Source: Falsiroseomonas bella
Lineage (GTDB): Bacteria; Pseudomonadota; Alphaproteobacteria; Acetobacterales; Acetobacteraceae
DNA length: 64,000 bases
Assembly: GCF_003173615.1 (NCBI RefSeq)
Contig: NZ_QGNA01000004.1
Location: 310,001-374,000 of the forward strand
Direction: 5' to 3'
The stretch's first letter is position 1; each line of letters starts with the position of its first letter. This document shows positions 52,447 to 60,789 of this stretch, piece after piece. The notes under the pieces were generated by a model. That model had not been told where the DNA came from and did not search any database. It saw nothing but the letters and a program-made list of their open reading frames with translations. A program made the translations under genes and the position numbers.

Positions 52447-53405
52447 GGAACGAACAAAGGCTTCAGCTTCTCGCCGCGCCGGAACGCGTCGAACAGGTCC
52501 TGGAGGCCGTCGAAGCCGGCCTGGTCGTCAACGAGCCGCTCGTAGTCGGTGCGATTCGCGCGCAGCAATTCGATGTTCGCCGCGTGGTCGCCGATGGGGA
52601 AGTAGAAGGAGCGCAGGAAACAAAAATCCTTGCGGCGGATGGCCTTGTTCTCGGTGATCGTCCAGCTGTCGCTCTCGCCGAACTGCACGATGGCGCCGTT
52701 CGGCGCCACGACTTCGAAAGCGAGTTGCCGCGCGGGATCCTTGCCGGAGGCCTCGATCACCAGCGGGAAGCGGCGCCGCGCGGCGTCGTCCGGCGCGAGG
52801 CGCGTGGCGCCGAAGCCGATGGCAGCGGCGGCGCGATGCTCGCCCGGCTCCACGACGAAGACCGGGCCGTAGCCCAGCGCCTTCAGCACGAGCAGCGCGC
52901 CGAGCCCGATGGGGCCAGCGCCCAGCAGCAACGCCTCCCCGCGCGGGACGATGCGCTGCGCGAGGCGCAGACCGTGGCCAGCGGTGCCGATCGCATCCAG
53001 CAGCAGCGGCGCGAGCCGGTCCGGGATGTCGTCCGGCACGGGCAGCAGGCATTGCTCGGGCACCGCCAACGCTTCGGCGTAGCCGCCGTCGCGCTGCCAG
53101 CCCATCAGGTCCGTGGCGTTGCGGCAGACATGGGTGTTGCCGGCGGTGCAGTCATCGCAATGCCCGCAGAAGACCGGGATGTAGACCAGCGCGCGCTTGC
53201 CGTCCCACGGATGGCCGGGCTGCTCCACGCGGCCGAGAATCTCGTGGCCTGGCGTGACGGGCCAGCCGCTGCGCAGCGGTCGCAGGTCGCTGCCGCAGAG
53301 TGCGCAACTCGTCACGCGCAGCAGCACCTCGCCCGGGGTTGGCCGGGGCGCCGGGGCCTCGATGATCTCGATGCGGCCTTCGCCGGCGAATCGCGCGGCC
53401 TTCAT
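52443..53405 (-). CDS. Zinc-dependent alcohol/polyol dehydrogenase (MDR family)
   Basis: 320 residues. Catalytic zinc ligands are in SCALCGSD and TPGHEILG; the structural zinc lobe CGHCDDCTAGNTHVC has four cysteines. LLLGAGPIGLGALLVLKALG binds NAD. This is the sorbitol/threonine dehydrogenase type of medium-chain dehydrogenase, somewhat shorter than usual. Between sugar permeases and a kinase-aldolase pair it most likely oxidises a polyol or sugar to the ketose that the kinase phosphorylates. Its start overlaps the permease stop (ATGA). Confidence 0.88.
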   Translation of the reverse strand: MKAARFAGEGRIEIIEAPAPRPTPGEVLLRVTSCALCGSDLRPLRSGWPVTPGHEILGRVEQPGHPWDGKRALVYIPVFCGHCDDCTAGNTHVCRNATDLMGWQRDGGYAEALAVPEQCLLPVPDDIPDRLAPLLLDAIGTAGHGLRLAQRIVPRGEALLLGAGPIGLGALLVLKALGYGPVFVVEPGEHRAAAAIGFGATRLAPDDAARRRFPLVIEASGKDPARQLAFEVVAPNGAIVQFGESDSWTITENKAIRRKDFCFLRSFYFPIGDHAANIELLRANRTDYERLVDDQAGFDGLQDLFDAFRRGEKLKPLFVP

Positions 53406-54220
53406 CCCTTCACGGCTCCCGCGGAAAGGCCGCCCACCAGGCGGCGCTGGATGATCAGGGTGAGGATGAGCGGCGGCAGCGCGATCACCGTGGCCGCGGC
53501 CATCAGCGCGCCCCAGTTGGTCACGCCCTCGCCGATGAAGTTGAAGCTGGCGACGATCGCTGTCTTGGAGTCGAAGCCGGACAGGACAAGCGCGAAGAGG
53601 AAGTAGTTCCAGGAGAAGACGAAGCATAGGATCGCGGCGACGACGACACCGGGCGCCACCATCGGCAGCGCCACGCGCAGCAGCGTCTGGTGCTGGCGGC
53701 AGCCGTCGATCTCCGCGCTTTCGATGATCTCCCGCGGCAGCGCGTCGAAATAGGGCAGCAGCACCCAGATCGCGACCGGCAGGGTGATGACGGCATGGGT
53801 CAGGATCAGCGCGAGATGGCTGCCGACCAGGCCGAGCCAGGTGAACATGACGAGCCAGGGCAGCAGGAACAGCGTGCCCGGCGCCATGCGCGCGAAAAGC
53901 GTCGCGGTGGCGGGCCATGTCATGCGGTGCCAGGACATGGCGAAGGCCGCGGGAAAGGCCAGGACCAGCCCGAGGATGGTGGAGCCGCCGGCGACGATCA
54001 GGCTGTTCAGCGTGTTCTCCAGGAAGTCGGTGCGCTGGAACAGTTCGACGAAATTCTCGAGCGTCGGGGTGAAGATGATCCTGGGCGGGATCGCCGCCAC
54101 CTCGGTGCGCGGCTTGAAGGCGGAGGCGACCATCCAGGCCACCGGCGCGACGAGGATGACAACCACCAAGGCAAGCTGGAGGGCGTCCAGCAGCCGCGCG
54201 GTTCGGCGCGGGCCTACCAT
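53402..54220 (-). CDS. Carbohydrate ABC transporter permease (MalG family)
   Basis: 272 residues, six membrane helices, starting MVGPRRTARLLDALQLALVVV. TPTLENFVELF is the periplasmic loop and REIIESAEIDGCRQHQTLLRVALPMVAPGV the coupling EAA motif. The end RRLVGGLSAGAVKG is the MalG terminus. The ATG at 54220 lies within the end of the MalF-like gene. No ATPase gene accompanies the pair. Confidence 0.92.
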   Translation of the reverse strand: MVGPRRTARLLDALQLALVVVILVAPVAWMVASAFKPRTEVAAIPPRIIFTPTLENFVELFQRTDFLENTLNSLIVAGGSTILGLVLAFPAAFAMSWHRMTWPATATLFARMAPGTLFLLPWLVMFTWLGLVGSHLALILTHAVITLPVAIWVLLPYFDALPREIIESAEIDGCRQHQTLLRVALPMVAPGVVVAAILCFVFSWNYFLFALVLSGFDSKTAIVASFNFIGEGVTNWGALMAAATVIALPPLILTLIIQRRLVGGLSAGAVKG

Positions 54221-55122
54221 GCGACCGCCCGCCTCAGGCGCGCGAAGGTGAGCACGCTGCCGAAGACGATGGCGGAGAGGGTGACCATCAGTGCCGCGGC
54301 ATAGCCGAACTCGAAGAACTCGAAGCCGCGGCGATAGGCCAGGATGTTGAGCGTCGTGCTGGCATGTCCGGGCCCGCCCTGGGTCGTGATGTAGATCACG
54401 TCGAAGAAGCGCAGCAGGTCCACGCTGCGCAGCACGGCGGCGGTCACCAGTGTCGGCGCCAGCAGGGGAAGGGTGATGCGCCGAAAGCGTTGCCAGGCGC
54501 GGGCTCCGTCGATCTCCGCCGCCTCGAACACGTCGCGCGGCAGGGAGAGATAGCCGCCCAGCACGATCAGCGCGACGAAGGGTGTCCATTGCCAGGTGTC
54601 CAGCAGCGCGACCGTGAGGATCACCGTGTCGGGATCGGCCAGGAAGAGCAGTTGCGGCAGCCCGGCTTCCTTCAGCAGCCAGTTCGCCACGCCGAGGCCA
54701 GGGTCGAGGATGACGATCGCCATCATCCCGATCACCACCGGCGGCAGCATGAAGGGCGAGATCAGCACGGTACGGATCAACCCGCGCGCGGCGTCCAGCC
54801 GCGCCAGCAACAGTCCCAGCCAGGTGCCCAGCACCAGCTGCAGCGCCAGCGACAGAAGCCACAGCACGATGGTCAGGCGGAAGCCGTTCCAGAACTCGTC
54901 GTCGGCGATCAGGCGGCGATAGTTGTCGAGGCCGATGAAGCGCGCCTCGCCGCCGATCATCGTCTCCTGCAGGGAAAGCCAGATCGCCCAGCCGAAGGGC
55001 AGCACGATCATCCCGGCCGCGAAGAGCAGCGCCGGGGCGACCATCCACCGGAAGGACGCGGTCGGCCGCCGGCGCAGCCGCGCGGGGCGCGCAACCGTGC
55101 CGGCGACCGCCGTCGCGCTCAC
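54214..55122 (-). CDS. Sugar ABC transporter permease (MalF family)
   Basis: 302 residues, six helices. WMVAPALLFAAGMIVLPFGWAIWLSL, RLIADDEFWNGFRLTIVLWLL, LLDTWQWTPFVALIVLGGYLSLP and the coupling loop DVFEAAEIDGARAWQRFRRITLPLLAP are MalF/UgpA-like. The GTG start at 55122 overlaps the binding-protein stop (GTGA); the 100-residue upstream extension of the frame is antisense noise. Partner of the MalG-like gene downstream. Confidence 0.9.
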   Translation of the reverse strand: MSATAVAGTVARPARLRRRPTASFRWMVAPALLFAAGMIVLPFGWAIWLSLQETMIGGEARFIGLDNYRRLIADDEFWNGFRLTIVLWLLSLALQLVLGTWLGLLLARLDAARGLIRTVLISPFMLPPVVIGMMAIVILDPGLGVANWLLKEAGLPQLLFLADPDTVILTVALLDTWQWTPFVALIVLGGYLSLPRDVFEAAEIDGARAWQRFRRITLPLLAPTLVTAAVLRSVDLLRFFDVIYITTQGGPGHASTTLNILAYRRGFEFFEFGYAAALMVTLSAIVFGSVLTFARLRRAVAW

Positions 55123-56411
55123 TGCAGACGCGCCAGTTCCGCATCCGCCGCGCAGGCGGCGTCGCGTGCGCTGGCCCGGCCCAGCACCACCTGCTGCACG
55201 GCATTGCCGATGATGTCCCGCGCTTCCGGGATGCGGTCCGTAGGCGACTGGTAGACGCCGGTGCCGGTGCGGCCGATCTCCACCAGCGCATCGGCCCAGG
55301 CGCGCCGGATCGGCATCTCGTTCGCCCAGGCCGTGAAGGCCGGGCCCTGGAAGACGCTCGCGCGCGGCGGCGCCACGCCGTTCTGCACCAGGCGCGTCTG
55401 CACCTCGGTGCTGGTCGCCCATTGCAGGAACAGCCAGGCCGCGTCGCGCTGGCGCGAATGCGCGGAAATCGCGAGGCCCCAGCCGATCACCACGGGGCGG
55501 GAAATGCCGGTCTCGCGCCCCGGCGGCAACACGCGCACGCCGATGTCCTGCGCGCGGCCGGGGAAGCGGACGATGTTGGCGAATTCGTTGCTGCTCTCAT
55601 GCGTCATGGCGATGCGGCCCTGGCCGAGCAACTCGATCACCTGGGTGAAGGTGTGGTTCAGCGCGCCGGGCGGGCCGTATTCCTTCAGCAGGTTCGCGTA
55701 CATCTCGATGCCGCGGACGCTCGCCGGCTGGCAGAGGCCGGGCTTGCCGTCCGGCGTCGCATAGCTGCCGCCGAGGTTGTTGATGAAGCCGGTCAGCGCA
55801 TAGGGCACCGCACCGCGCAGGCCGCGCGCCGCCCAGACGCCCTGGTTCGCATCGCAGGCGCGCAGCTTCGCCGCCGCTTCCGGGATGTCCTCCACGAAGC
55901 GCGGCTCAGGGATTCCGCAGCGCTGGAAGATGTCGCGGCGCCAGTAGAAGAGCGGGCCTTCCTGGTTGATCGGCAGCGTCGCCACCAGCCCGTCCAGCGT
56001 CGCCTGCTGGCGCATGCCGGCGCCGAAATCCTCGTAGTTGAAATCGGGCGCGGTGCGCGCCCGGTCGGCGATCAGCGGCGCGAGGTCGGTGTACCAGCCG
56101 GCGCGCTTGAACACCGCGCCCTCGCGCGAGGGCAGGGACATGAACACGTCCACATCGGCGCTGCGGCCCTGCATCAGGGTGGTCAGGCGCGCGCGGAACT
56201 GCTCCTCGTTGAAGATCTCCATGCGCACGCGGATTCCGGTGCGCGCGGTGAAGTCCGCCGACATCTCCCGCATCGCCTGCGACCAGGGGTGGTTGTTCAG
56301 CAGCAGCGTGACGGTGCGGCCTTCCTGCGCGCGCCAGTTGAAGTCCTGTGCGACGGCGGGCGCCGCCAGTAGCGCGGTCGCGGCCAGCGCCGCGAGAGTG
56401 CGTCTCAGCAT
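55119..56411 (-). CDS. Extracellular sugar-binding protein (family 1 SBP)
   Basis: 430 residues. Sec signal MLRRTLAALAATALLAAPAVAQ with cleavage after AVA. TVTLLLNNHPWSQAMREMSADF, RMEIFNEEQFRARLTTLM, DVDVFMSLPSREGAVF and GWGLAISAHSRQRDAAWLFLQWATS fit family 1 binding proteins for sugars or polyols. It is the second gene of the operon after the SDR and precedes its two permeases. Confidence 0.9.
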   Translation of the reverse strand: MLRRTLAALAATALLAAPAVAQDFNWRAQEGRTVTLLLNNHPWSQAMREMSADFTARTGIRVRMEIFNEEQFRARLTTLMQGRSADVDVFMSLPSREGAVFKRAGWYTDLAPLIADRARTAPDFNYEDFGAGMRQQATLDGLVATLPINQEGPLFYWRRDIFQRCGIPEPRFVEDIPEAAAKLRACDANQGVWAARGLRGAVPYALTGFINNLGGSYATPDGKPGLCQPASVRGIEMYANLLKEYGPPGALNHTFTQVIELLGQGRIAMTHESSNEFANIVRFPGRAQDIGVRVLPPGRETGISRPVVIGWGLAISAHSRQRDAAWLFLQWATSTEVQTRLVQNGVAPPRASVFQGPAFTAWANEMPIRRAWADALVEIGRTGTGVYQSPTDRIPEARDIIGNAVQQVVLGRASARDAACAADAELARLQ

Positions 56412-56430
56412 CCTTGGTCCTCCCTTTCCC

Positions 56431-57156
56431 TCAGCTTGCGACATAGCCGCCATCCACCGGGATGGTGACGCCGTTGACGAGTTGCGCCGCCGGCGAGGCG
56501 AGGAACACGGCGGTGCCGGCAAGTTCCTCCGGTTCCGACCAGCGCTTGGTCGGCAGGCGCGCCATGACCTTCTCGTTGAAGGCAGGCTCCTCGCGCCCGC
56601 GGCGGCTGATCTCGGTGCGGATCCAGCCCGGCGCGATGGCATTCACGCGGATGCCGTCCTCGGCATAGGCGACGGCGAGCGACTTCGTCAGACCGACAAT
56701 CGCGGTTTTCGCCGCGGCGTAGGCCGGGATCATCGCGGCGCCGAAATAGGAGTACATCGAGCCGATGTTGATCAGGCAGCCCTTCGTCCTCGCCAGATGC
56801 GGGCGGAAGGCGGTGGCGAGGCGCATGTTGCCGGTGAGGTGGATGTTCACGATGTCCGCGAAGACCTCGGGCTGGTGCTCCTCGTGCCGGATCAGGCGGC
56901 CGGCGCAATGGATCAGCACGTCCAGCCGCTCGATCTTCGCCGCGAGTGCACGCACCGCGGCGTCGTCGCGCACGTCGAGCGGCTCGTAGCGGAAGGGCGT
57001 GCCCTCGGGCGGCGGCTTCAGATCGGTCAGGATCGGCGTGGCGCCGCAGGCGGCGAAGGCATTGGCGAAGGCCATGCCGATGCCGCCCGTGCCGCCGCTG
57101 ATCAGCACGACCTTCCCGGCCACGGAGAAATCCGGCGCGGCATTGCCTGCGGCCAT
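56431..57156 (-). CDS. SDR family oxidoreductase
   Basis: 241 residues. VVLISGGTGGIGMAFANAFAACGA is the cofactor motif, the active site is IGSMYSYF and the YAAAK in IPAYAAAKTA, and the ending VNGVTIPVDGGYVAS is typical of FabG-like enzymes. First gene of the operon controlled from the DeoR promoter region; it may act on the imported sugar or on the aldehyde released by the aldolase. The start at 57156 is preferred over the long frame to 57216, whose extension runs through the operator repeats. Confidence 0.87.
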   Translation of the reverse strand: MAAGNAAPDFSVAGKVVLISGGTGGIGMAFANAFAACGATPILTDLKPPPEGTPFRYEPLDVRDDAAVRALAAKIERLDVLIHCAGRLIRHEEHQPEVFADIVNIHLTGNMRLATAFRPHLARTKGCLINIGSMYSYFGAAMIPAYAAAKTAIVGLTKSLAVAYAEDGIRVNAIAPGWIRTEISRRGREEPAFNEKVMARLPTKRWSEPEELAGTAVFLASPAAQLVNGVTIPVDGGYVAS

Positions 57157-57193
57157 CCTGGTGCTTCCTCGGGTAGCGGCGATCGTGCCGCGA

Positions 57194-57268
57194 TTTTCGT
57201 TATGCGACACCAGCAAGGCAGGTTATGTTCGTTTTCGCAAGCCCATTTTCGTTTTCGCGCTTGCGAAA
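57194..57268. promoter_or_regulatory. Repeated TTCGTTTTCG-type sites, candidate DeoR operator
   Basis: Three related direct repeats lie between the divergent SDR operon and the DeoR gene: TTTTCGTTATGCGA at 57194-57207, TGTTCGTTTTCGCA at 57226-57239 and TTTTCGTTTTCGCG at 57246-57259. The last runs into an inverted repeat, TTTCGC (57253-57258) with GCGAAA (57263-57268). Copies two and three are 20 bases apart. This arrangement resembles GlpR/DeoR-family operators and is AT-rich against the surrounding DNA. Confidence 0.6.
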
Positions 57269-57277
57269 GAGGGGGAG

Positions 57278-58042
57278 ATGTCGGCCGAGACGCGGCATGG
57301 CCGCATCCTGGAAATGTTGCGCCGGCGCGGCTATGCGGCGATCGACGAGTTGGCGACGGAGCTTTCCGTCACGCCGCAGACGGTGCGTCGCGACCTGCAG
57401 GACCTCGCCGGGGAGGGGCTGCTGCGGCGCCACCATGGCGGTGCCAGCCTGCCTTCCTCCATCGCCAACACAGACTATGCGCTGCGGCACGTGGAGAACG
57501 CGCCGGAGAAGGCCCGCATCGCGGCCGCGGCGGCGGAACGCGTGGCGGAGGGTTCCTCCGTCTTCCTCACCCTCGGCACGACGGTGGAGGCGGTGGCCGC
57601 GGCGCTGGCGGCGAAGCGCGAGTTGCGCGTGGTGACGAACAGCACCGCGGCGGCACGCATCCTCGGCGCGTCGCCCGGCATCTCGGTGCATGTGCTGGGC
57701 GGCAGCTTCCGGTCCGCCAATGGCGGGCTGGTCGGCGCCTTCGCGGCCGAGGCCGCATCACGCTGGCGCTGCGACCTGCTGATCAAGGGCGTCGGCGCGA
57801 TCGCGCGGGATGGCTGGCTGCTGGACTATCATGAGGACGAGGTGGCGGTCGCACGCACCATGATGGCGCATGCGCGCGCGACGCTGCTGGTGGCGGACCA
57901 CACCAAGTTCCTCAAGACCGCCGCCTGTGTCGTCGCGCCGCTATCCGCCATCGCCACGCTGGTCACGGACCGCGCGCCGCCGCGCAGCCATGCGGTGGCG
58001 CTGCGTCAGGCGGGCACGGAGGTGGTGGTCGCCGCGGCCTGA
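57278..58042 (+). CDS. DeoR/GlpR family transcriptional regulator
   Basis: 254 residues. The helix-turn-helix RHGRILEMLRRRGYAAIDELATELSVTPQTVRRDLQDLAGEGLLRRHHGG is classical DeoR, and the sugar-phosphate-sensing domain contains VFLTLGTTVEAVAAAL, VVTNSTAAARIL and ADHTKFLKTA. ATG at 57278 follows GGGGGAG closely. Proteins of this family respond to a phosphorylated sugar, which fits control of the divergent kinase-aldolase operon; E. coli YihW, the sulfosugar regulator, belongs to the same family. It overlaps fdsA by 37 bases tail to tail. Confidence 0.92.
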   Translation: MSAETRHGRILEMLRRRGYAAIDELATELSVTPQTVRRDLQDLAGEGLLRRHHGGASLPSSIANTDYALRHVENAPEKARIAAAAAERVAEGSSVFLTLGTTVEAVAAALAAKRELRVVTNSTAAARILGASPGISVHVLGGSFRSANGGLVGAFAAEAASRWRCDLLIKGVGAIARDGWLLDYHEDEVAVARTMMAHARATLLVADHTKFLKTAACVVAPLSAIATLVTDRAPPRSHAVALRQAGTEVVVAAA

Positions 58043-60789
58043 GCCTCGGCGGGCTCGATCCGCGCGGCGCTGTGCTTGAAGTCGGGGATCTTGCCGAAGG
58101 GATCGAGCGCCGCACGCGTCAGCAGGTTCGCCGCAGCTTCGGTGTAGGCGAAGGGGATGAAGGCGACGCCGTCCGGCAGCGCAGGGTCCTCTCGCGCGGT
58201 CAGGTCAACGGCGCCGCGACGCGTCGTCACGCGCAGCAAGGCGCCCGGCGCGACGCCGAGCCGGCGCAGCGCCGTGGGCGCGAGCGAGACGGTGGGGGCG
58301 GGCTGCAACGCGTCCAGCACGCGGGCGCGGCGCGTCATCGCGCCGGTGTGCCAGTGCTCCAGCTCGCGGCCGGTGGTCAGCACGAAGGGGAAGTCGCGGT
58401 CGGGCAGTTCACCGGGATCGCCGGGGCCGGCCGGCACAAGATGCGCGCGGCCGCCGGGCAGCGGGAAGTGGTCGTGAAAGACGATCTCCTCGCCCGGCGC
58501 GTCCGGGGCGGGGCAGGGATAGGTGACGCTGTCCTCGCGCTCCAGCCGGTCCCAGGTGATGTTGGCGAGCGAGGGCATGGCCTGCGCCATCTCCGCGAAG
58601 ACCTCGCGCGCATGGCCGTAGCGCCAGTCCAGCCCGAGCCCGCGCGCCATCGCCACGACGATGTCGAGGTCCTGCCGCACCTCGCCAGGCGGCGCCACGG
58701 CGCGGCGGCCGATCTGCACCTGGCGGTTAGTGTTGGTGACGGTGCCGTCCTTCTCCGGCCAGGCGGTGGCGGGCAGGATTACGTCGGCCAGCGCGGCCGT
58801 CTCCGTCAGGAACAGGTCCTGCACGACGAGGTGATCGAGCTTCGCGAGGCCGGCGCGCGCATGGGCGAGGTCGGGGTCCGACATCGCGGGGTTCTCGCCC
58901 ATGATATACATGCCGCGGATCTCGCCGCGCTCCGCGGCGTGCAGGATCTCCACCACGGTCAGGCCGGGCTTGTGGTCCAGCGGCGTTCCCCAGAGCTCCT
59001 CTAGGAAGGCGCGGTAGGTCGCGTCGCCGGTGCGGTGATAGTCCGGCAGCATCATCGGGATCAGGCCGGCATCGGATGCGCCCTGCACGTTGTTCTGGCC
59101 GCGCAGCGGATGCAGGCCGGTGCCGGGGCGGCCGACATGGCCGCAGAGCAGAGACAGCGCGATCAGCGCGCGCGCATTCTCGGTGCCGTGCACGGACTGG
59201 CTCACGCCCATCCCCCAGAGCGTCAGCGCCGCGCGCGCGGTCGCGTAGAGCCGCGCGACGCGCCGGATCTGATTGGCGGACACGCCGCACCGCGCCTCCA
59301 CCGCTTCCGGCGCATAGGGCGCGAGATGTGCGCGCAGCGCCTCCAGCCCGTCCACGCGCGAAGCGACGAAGTCCGCGTCGTGCAGGCCCTCCGCAAGGAT
59401 CACGTGCAGCATGGCGTTGAGCAGCGCCACATCCTGGCCCGGGCGGAAGCGCACGACTTCCGTGGCGAAGCGGTCCAGCCCCGTGCCGCGCGGGTCCATC
59501 ACCACCAGCTTGGCGCCACGCGTCGCGGCGTCCTTCAGGAAGGTGGCGGCGACAGGGTGGTTCTGGGTCGGTTGCGCGCCGATGACCAGCAGCAGGTCGG
59601 CTTCCGCCGCCGCGGTGAAGGGCGCGGTGACGGCGCCGCTGCCCACTGTCTCGAACAGCGCGGCCACGCTGGCGGCGTGGCAGAGCCGCGTGCAATGGTC
59701 CACGTTGTTGGTGCCGAAGCCGGTGCGCACCAGCTTCTGGAACAGATAGGCTTCCTCGTTCGATCCCTTGGCGCTGCCGAAACCCGCGAGGGCCTGCGGG
59801 CCGACTCCGTCGCGGATGCGCACGAGGCCGCCGGCGGCGAGCGTCAGCGCCTCCTCCCAGCTCGCGTCCCGGAATTTCTGGCGTGCGCGCTTCGGATCGA
59901 GGCAGTCGGCGGGATCCTTGGCCGCGCCTGCGATGCGGATCAGCGGGCGCGTGAGGCGATCGGGGTGGCGCAGATAGTCGAAGCCGAAGCGGCCCTTCAC
60001 GCAGAGCCGGCCGAGATTGGCCGGGCCGTCGCGCCCAACCACCTCCTCGATCATGCCGTCGCGCGTGCGGAATCCGACCTGGCAGCCGACGCCGCAATAG
60101 GGGCAGACGCTCGCCACTTCCTGCTGCGGCGCCGCTGCGCGATGGCCCGCCGCATCCAGTACTGACACGGGCAACAGCGCGCCTGTAGGACAAGCCTGAA
60201 CGCATTCGCCGCAGCCGACGCAGGAAGACGCGCCCATCGGATCGAGAAGGTCGAAGGCGACGGTCACGCCCATGCCGCGCCCGGCGAAGCCGATCACGTC
60301 GTTGTGCTGCACCTCGCGGCAGGCCCGCTCGCACAGGCCGCAGGCGATGCAGGCATCGAGCTGCACCGCCATGGCAGGATGCGTCATGTCCGGCGCCGGT
60401 CGCTCTGCCTCCGGCGCGAAGCGCGAGGCCGTCACGCCGAGGCGTTGTGTCCATTGCGCGAAGCCGCCCGTGGCGTCGCGCGCCGCGGCCGAGGGCTGGT
60501 CGGCCAGCAGCAGCTCGAACACCATCCGCCGCGCGCGCGCCGCGCGGTCGGATGCGCTGCGCACCACCATGCCCGGCGCCGGCGCGCGGATGCAGGAGGC
60601 GGCGAGCACACGCTCGCCCTCGATCTCCACCAGGCAGGCGCGGCAATTGCCGTCGGGACGATAGCCGGGGCGCGGGCGGTGGCAGAGATGCGGGATCTCG
60701 GTGCCGAGCCGGCTCGCCACCGCCCAGATCGTCTCGCCCGGCGCGGCGGTCACCTCGCGCCCGTCCAGGGTGAAGGCGATGCCGGTCAT
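58006..60789 (-). CDS. fdsA: NAD-dependent formate dehydrogenase, catalytic alpha subunit
   Basis: 927 residues. A [2Fe-2S] domain (C36, C49, C52, C66) is followed by a His-Cys stretch, two [4Fe-4S] sites (CIACGLCERAC and CVGCGECVQACP), then the molybdenum/tungsten domain beginning CPYCGVGC. The metal-ligand cysteine is in NVDHCTRLCHAAS, so this is a cysteine, not selenocysteine, enzyme. GENPAMSDPD and TGRELEHWHTGAMTRR are typical of FdsA/Fdh1A. It oxidises formate to CO2 and passes electrons to the adjacent diaphorase subunit, whose stop it overlaps (ATGA). The C-terminal end runs into the convergent deoR. Confidence 0.93.
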   Translation of the reverse strand: MTGIAFTLDGREVTAAPGETIWAVASRLGTEIPHLCHRPRPGYRPDGNCRACLVEIEGERVLAASCIRAPAPGMVVRSASDRAARARRMVFELLLADQPSAAARDATGGFAQWTQRLGVTASRFAPEAERPAPDMTHPAMAVQLDACIACGLCERACREVQHNDVIGFAGRGMGVTVAFDLLDPMGASSCVGCGECVQACPTGALLPVSVLDAAGHRAAAPQQEVASVCPYCGVGCQVGFRTRDGMIEEVVGRDGPANLGRLCVKGRFGFDYLRHPDRLTRPLIRIAGAAKDPADCLDPKRARQKFRDASWEEALTLAAGGLVRIRDGVGPQALAGFGSAKGSNEEAYLFQKLVRTGFGTNNVDHCTRLCHAASVAALFETVGSGAVTAPFTAAAEADLLLVIGAQPTQNHPVAATFLKDAATRGAKLVVMDPRGTGLDRFATEVVRFRPGQDVALLNAMLHVILAEGLHDADFVASRVDGLEALRAHLAPYAPEAVEARCGVSANQIRRVARLYATARAALTLWGMGVSQSVHGTENARALIALSLLCGHVGRPGTGLHPLRGQNNVQGASDAGLIPMMLPDYHRTGDATYRAFLEELWGTPLDHKPGLTVVEILHAAERGEIRGMYIMGENPAMSDPDLAHARAGLAKLDHLVVQDLFLTETAALADVILPATAWPEKDGTVTNTNRQVQIGRRAVAPPGEVRQDLDIVVAMARGLGLDWRYGHAREVFAEMAQAMPSLANITWDRLEREDSVTYPCPAPDAPGEEIVFHDHFPLPGGRAHLVPAGPGDPGELPDRDFPFVLTTGRELEHWHTGAMTRRARVLDALQPAPTVSLAPTALRRLGVAPGALLRVTTRRGAVDLTAREDPALPDGVAFIPFAYTEAAANLLTRAALDPFGKIPDFKHSAARIEPAEAQAAATTTSVPA

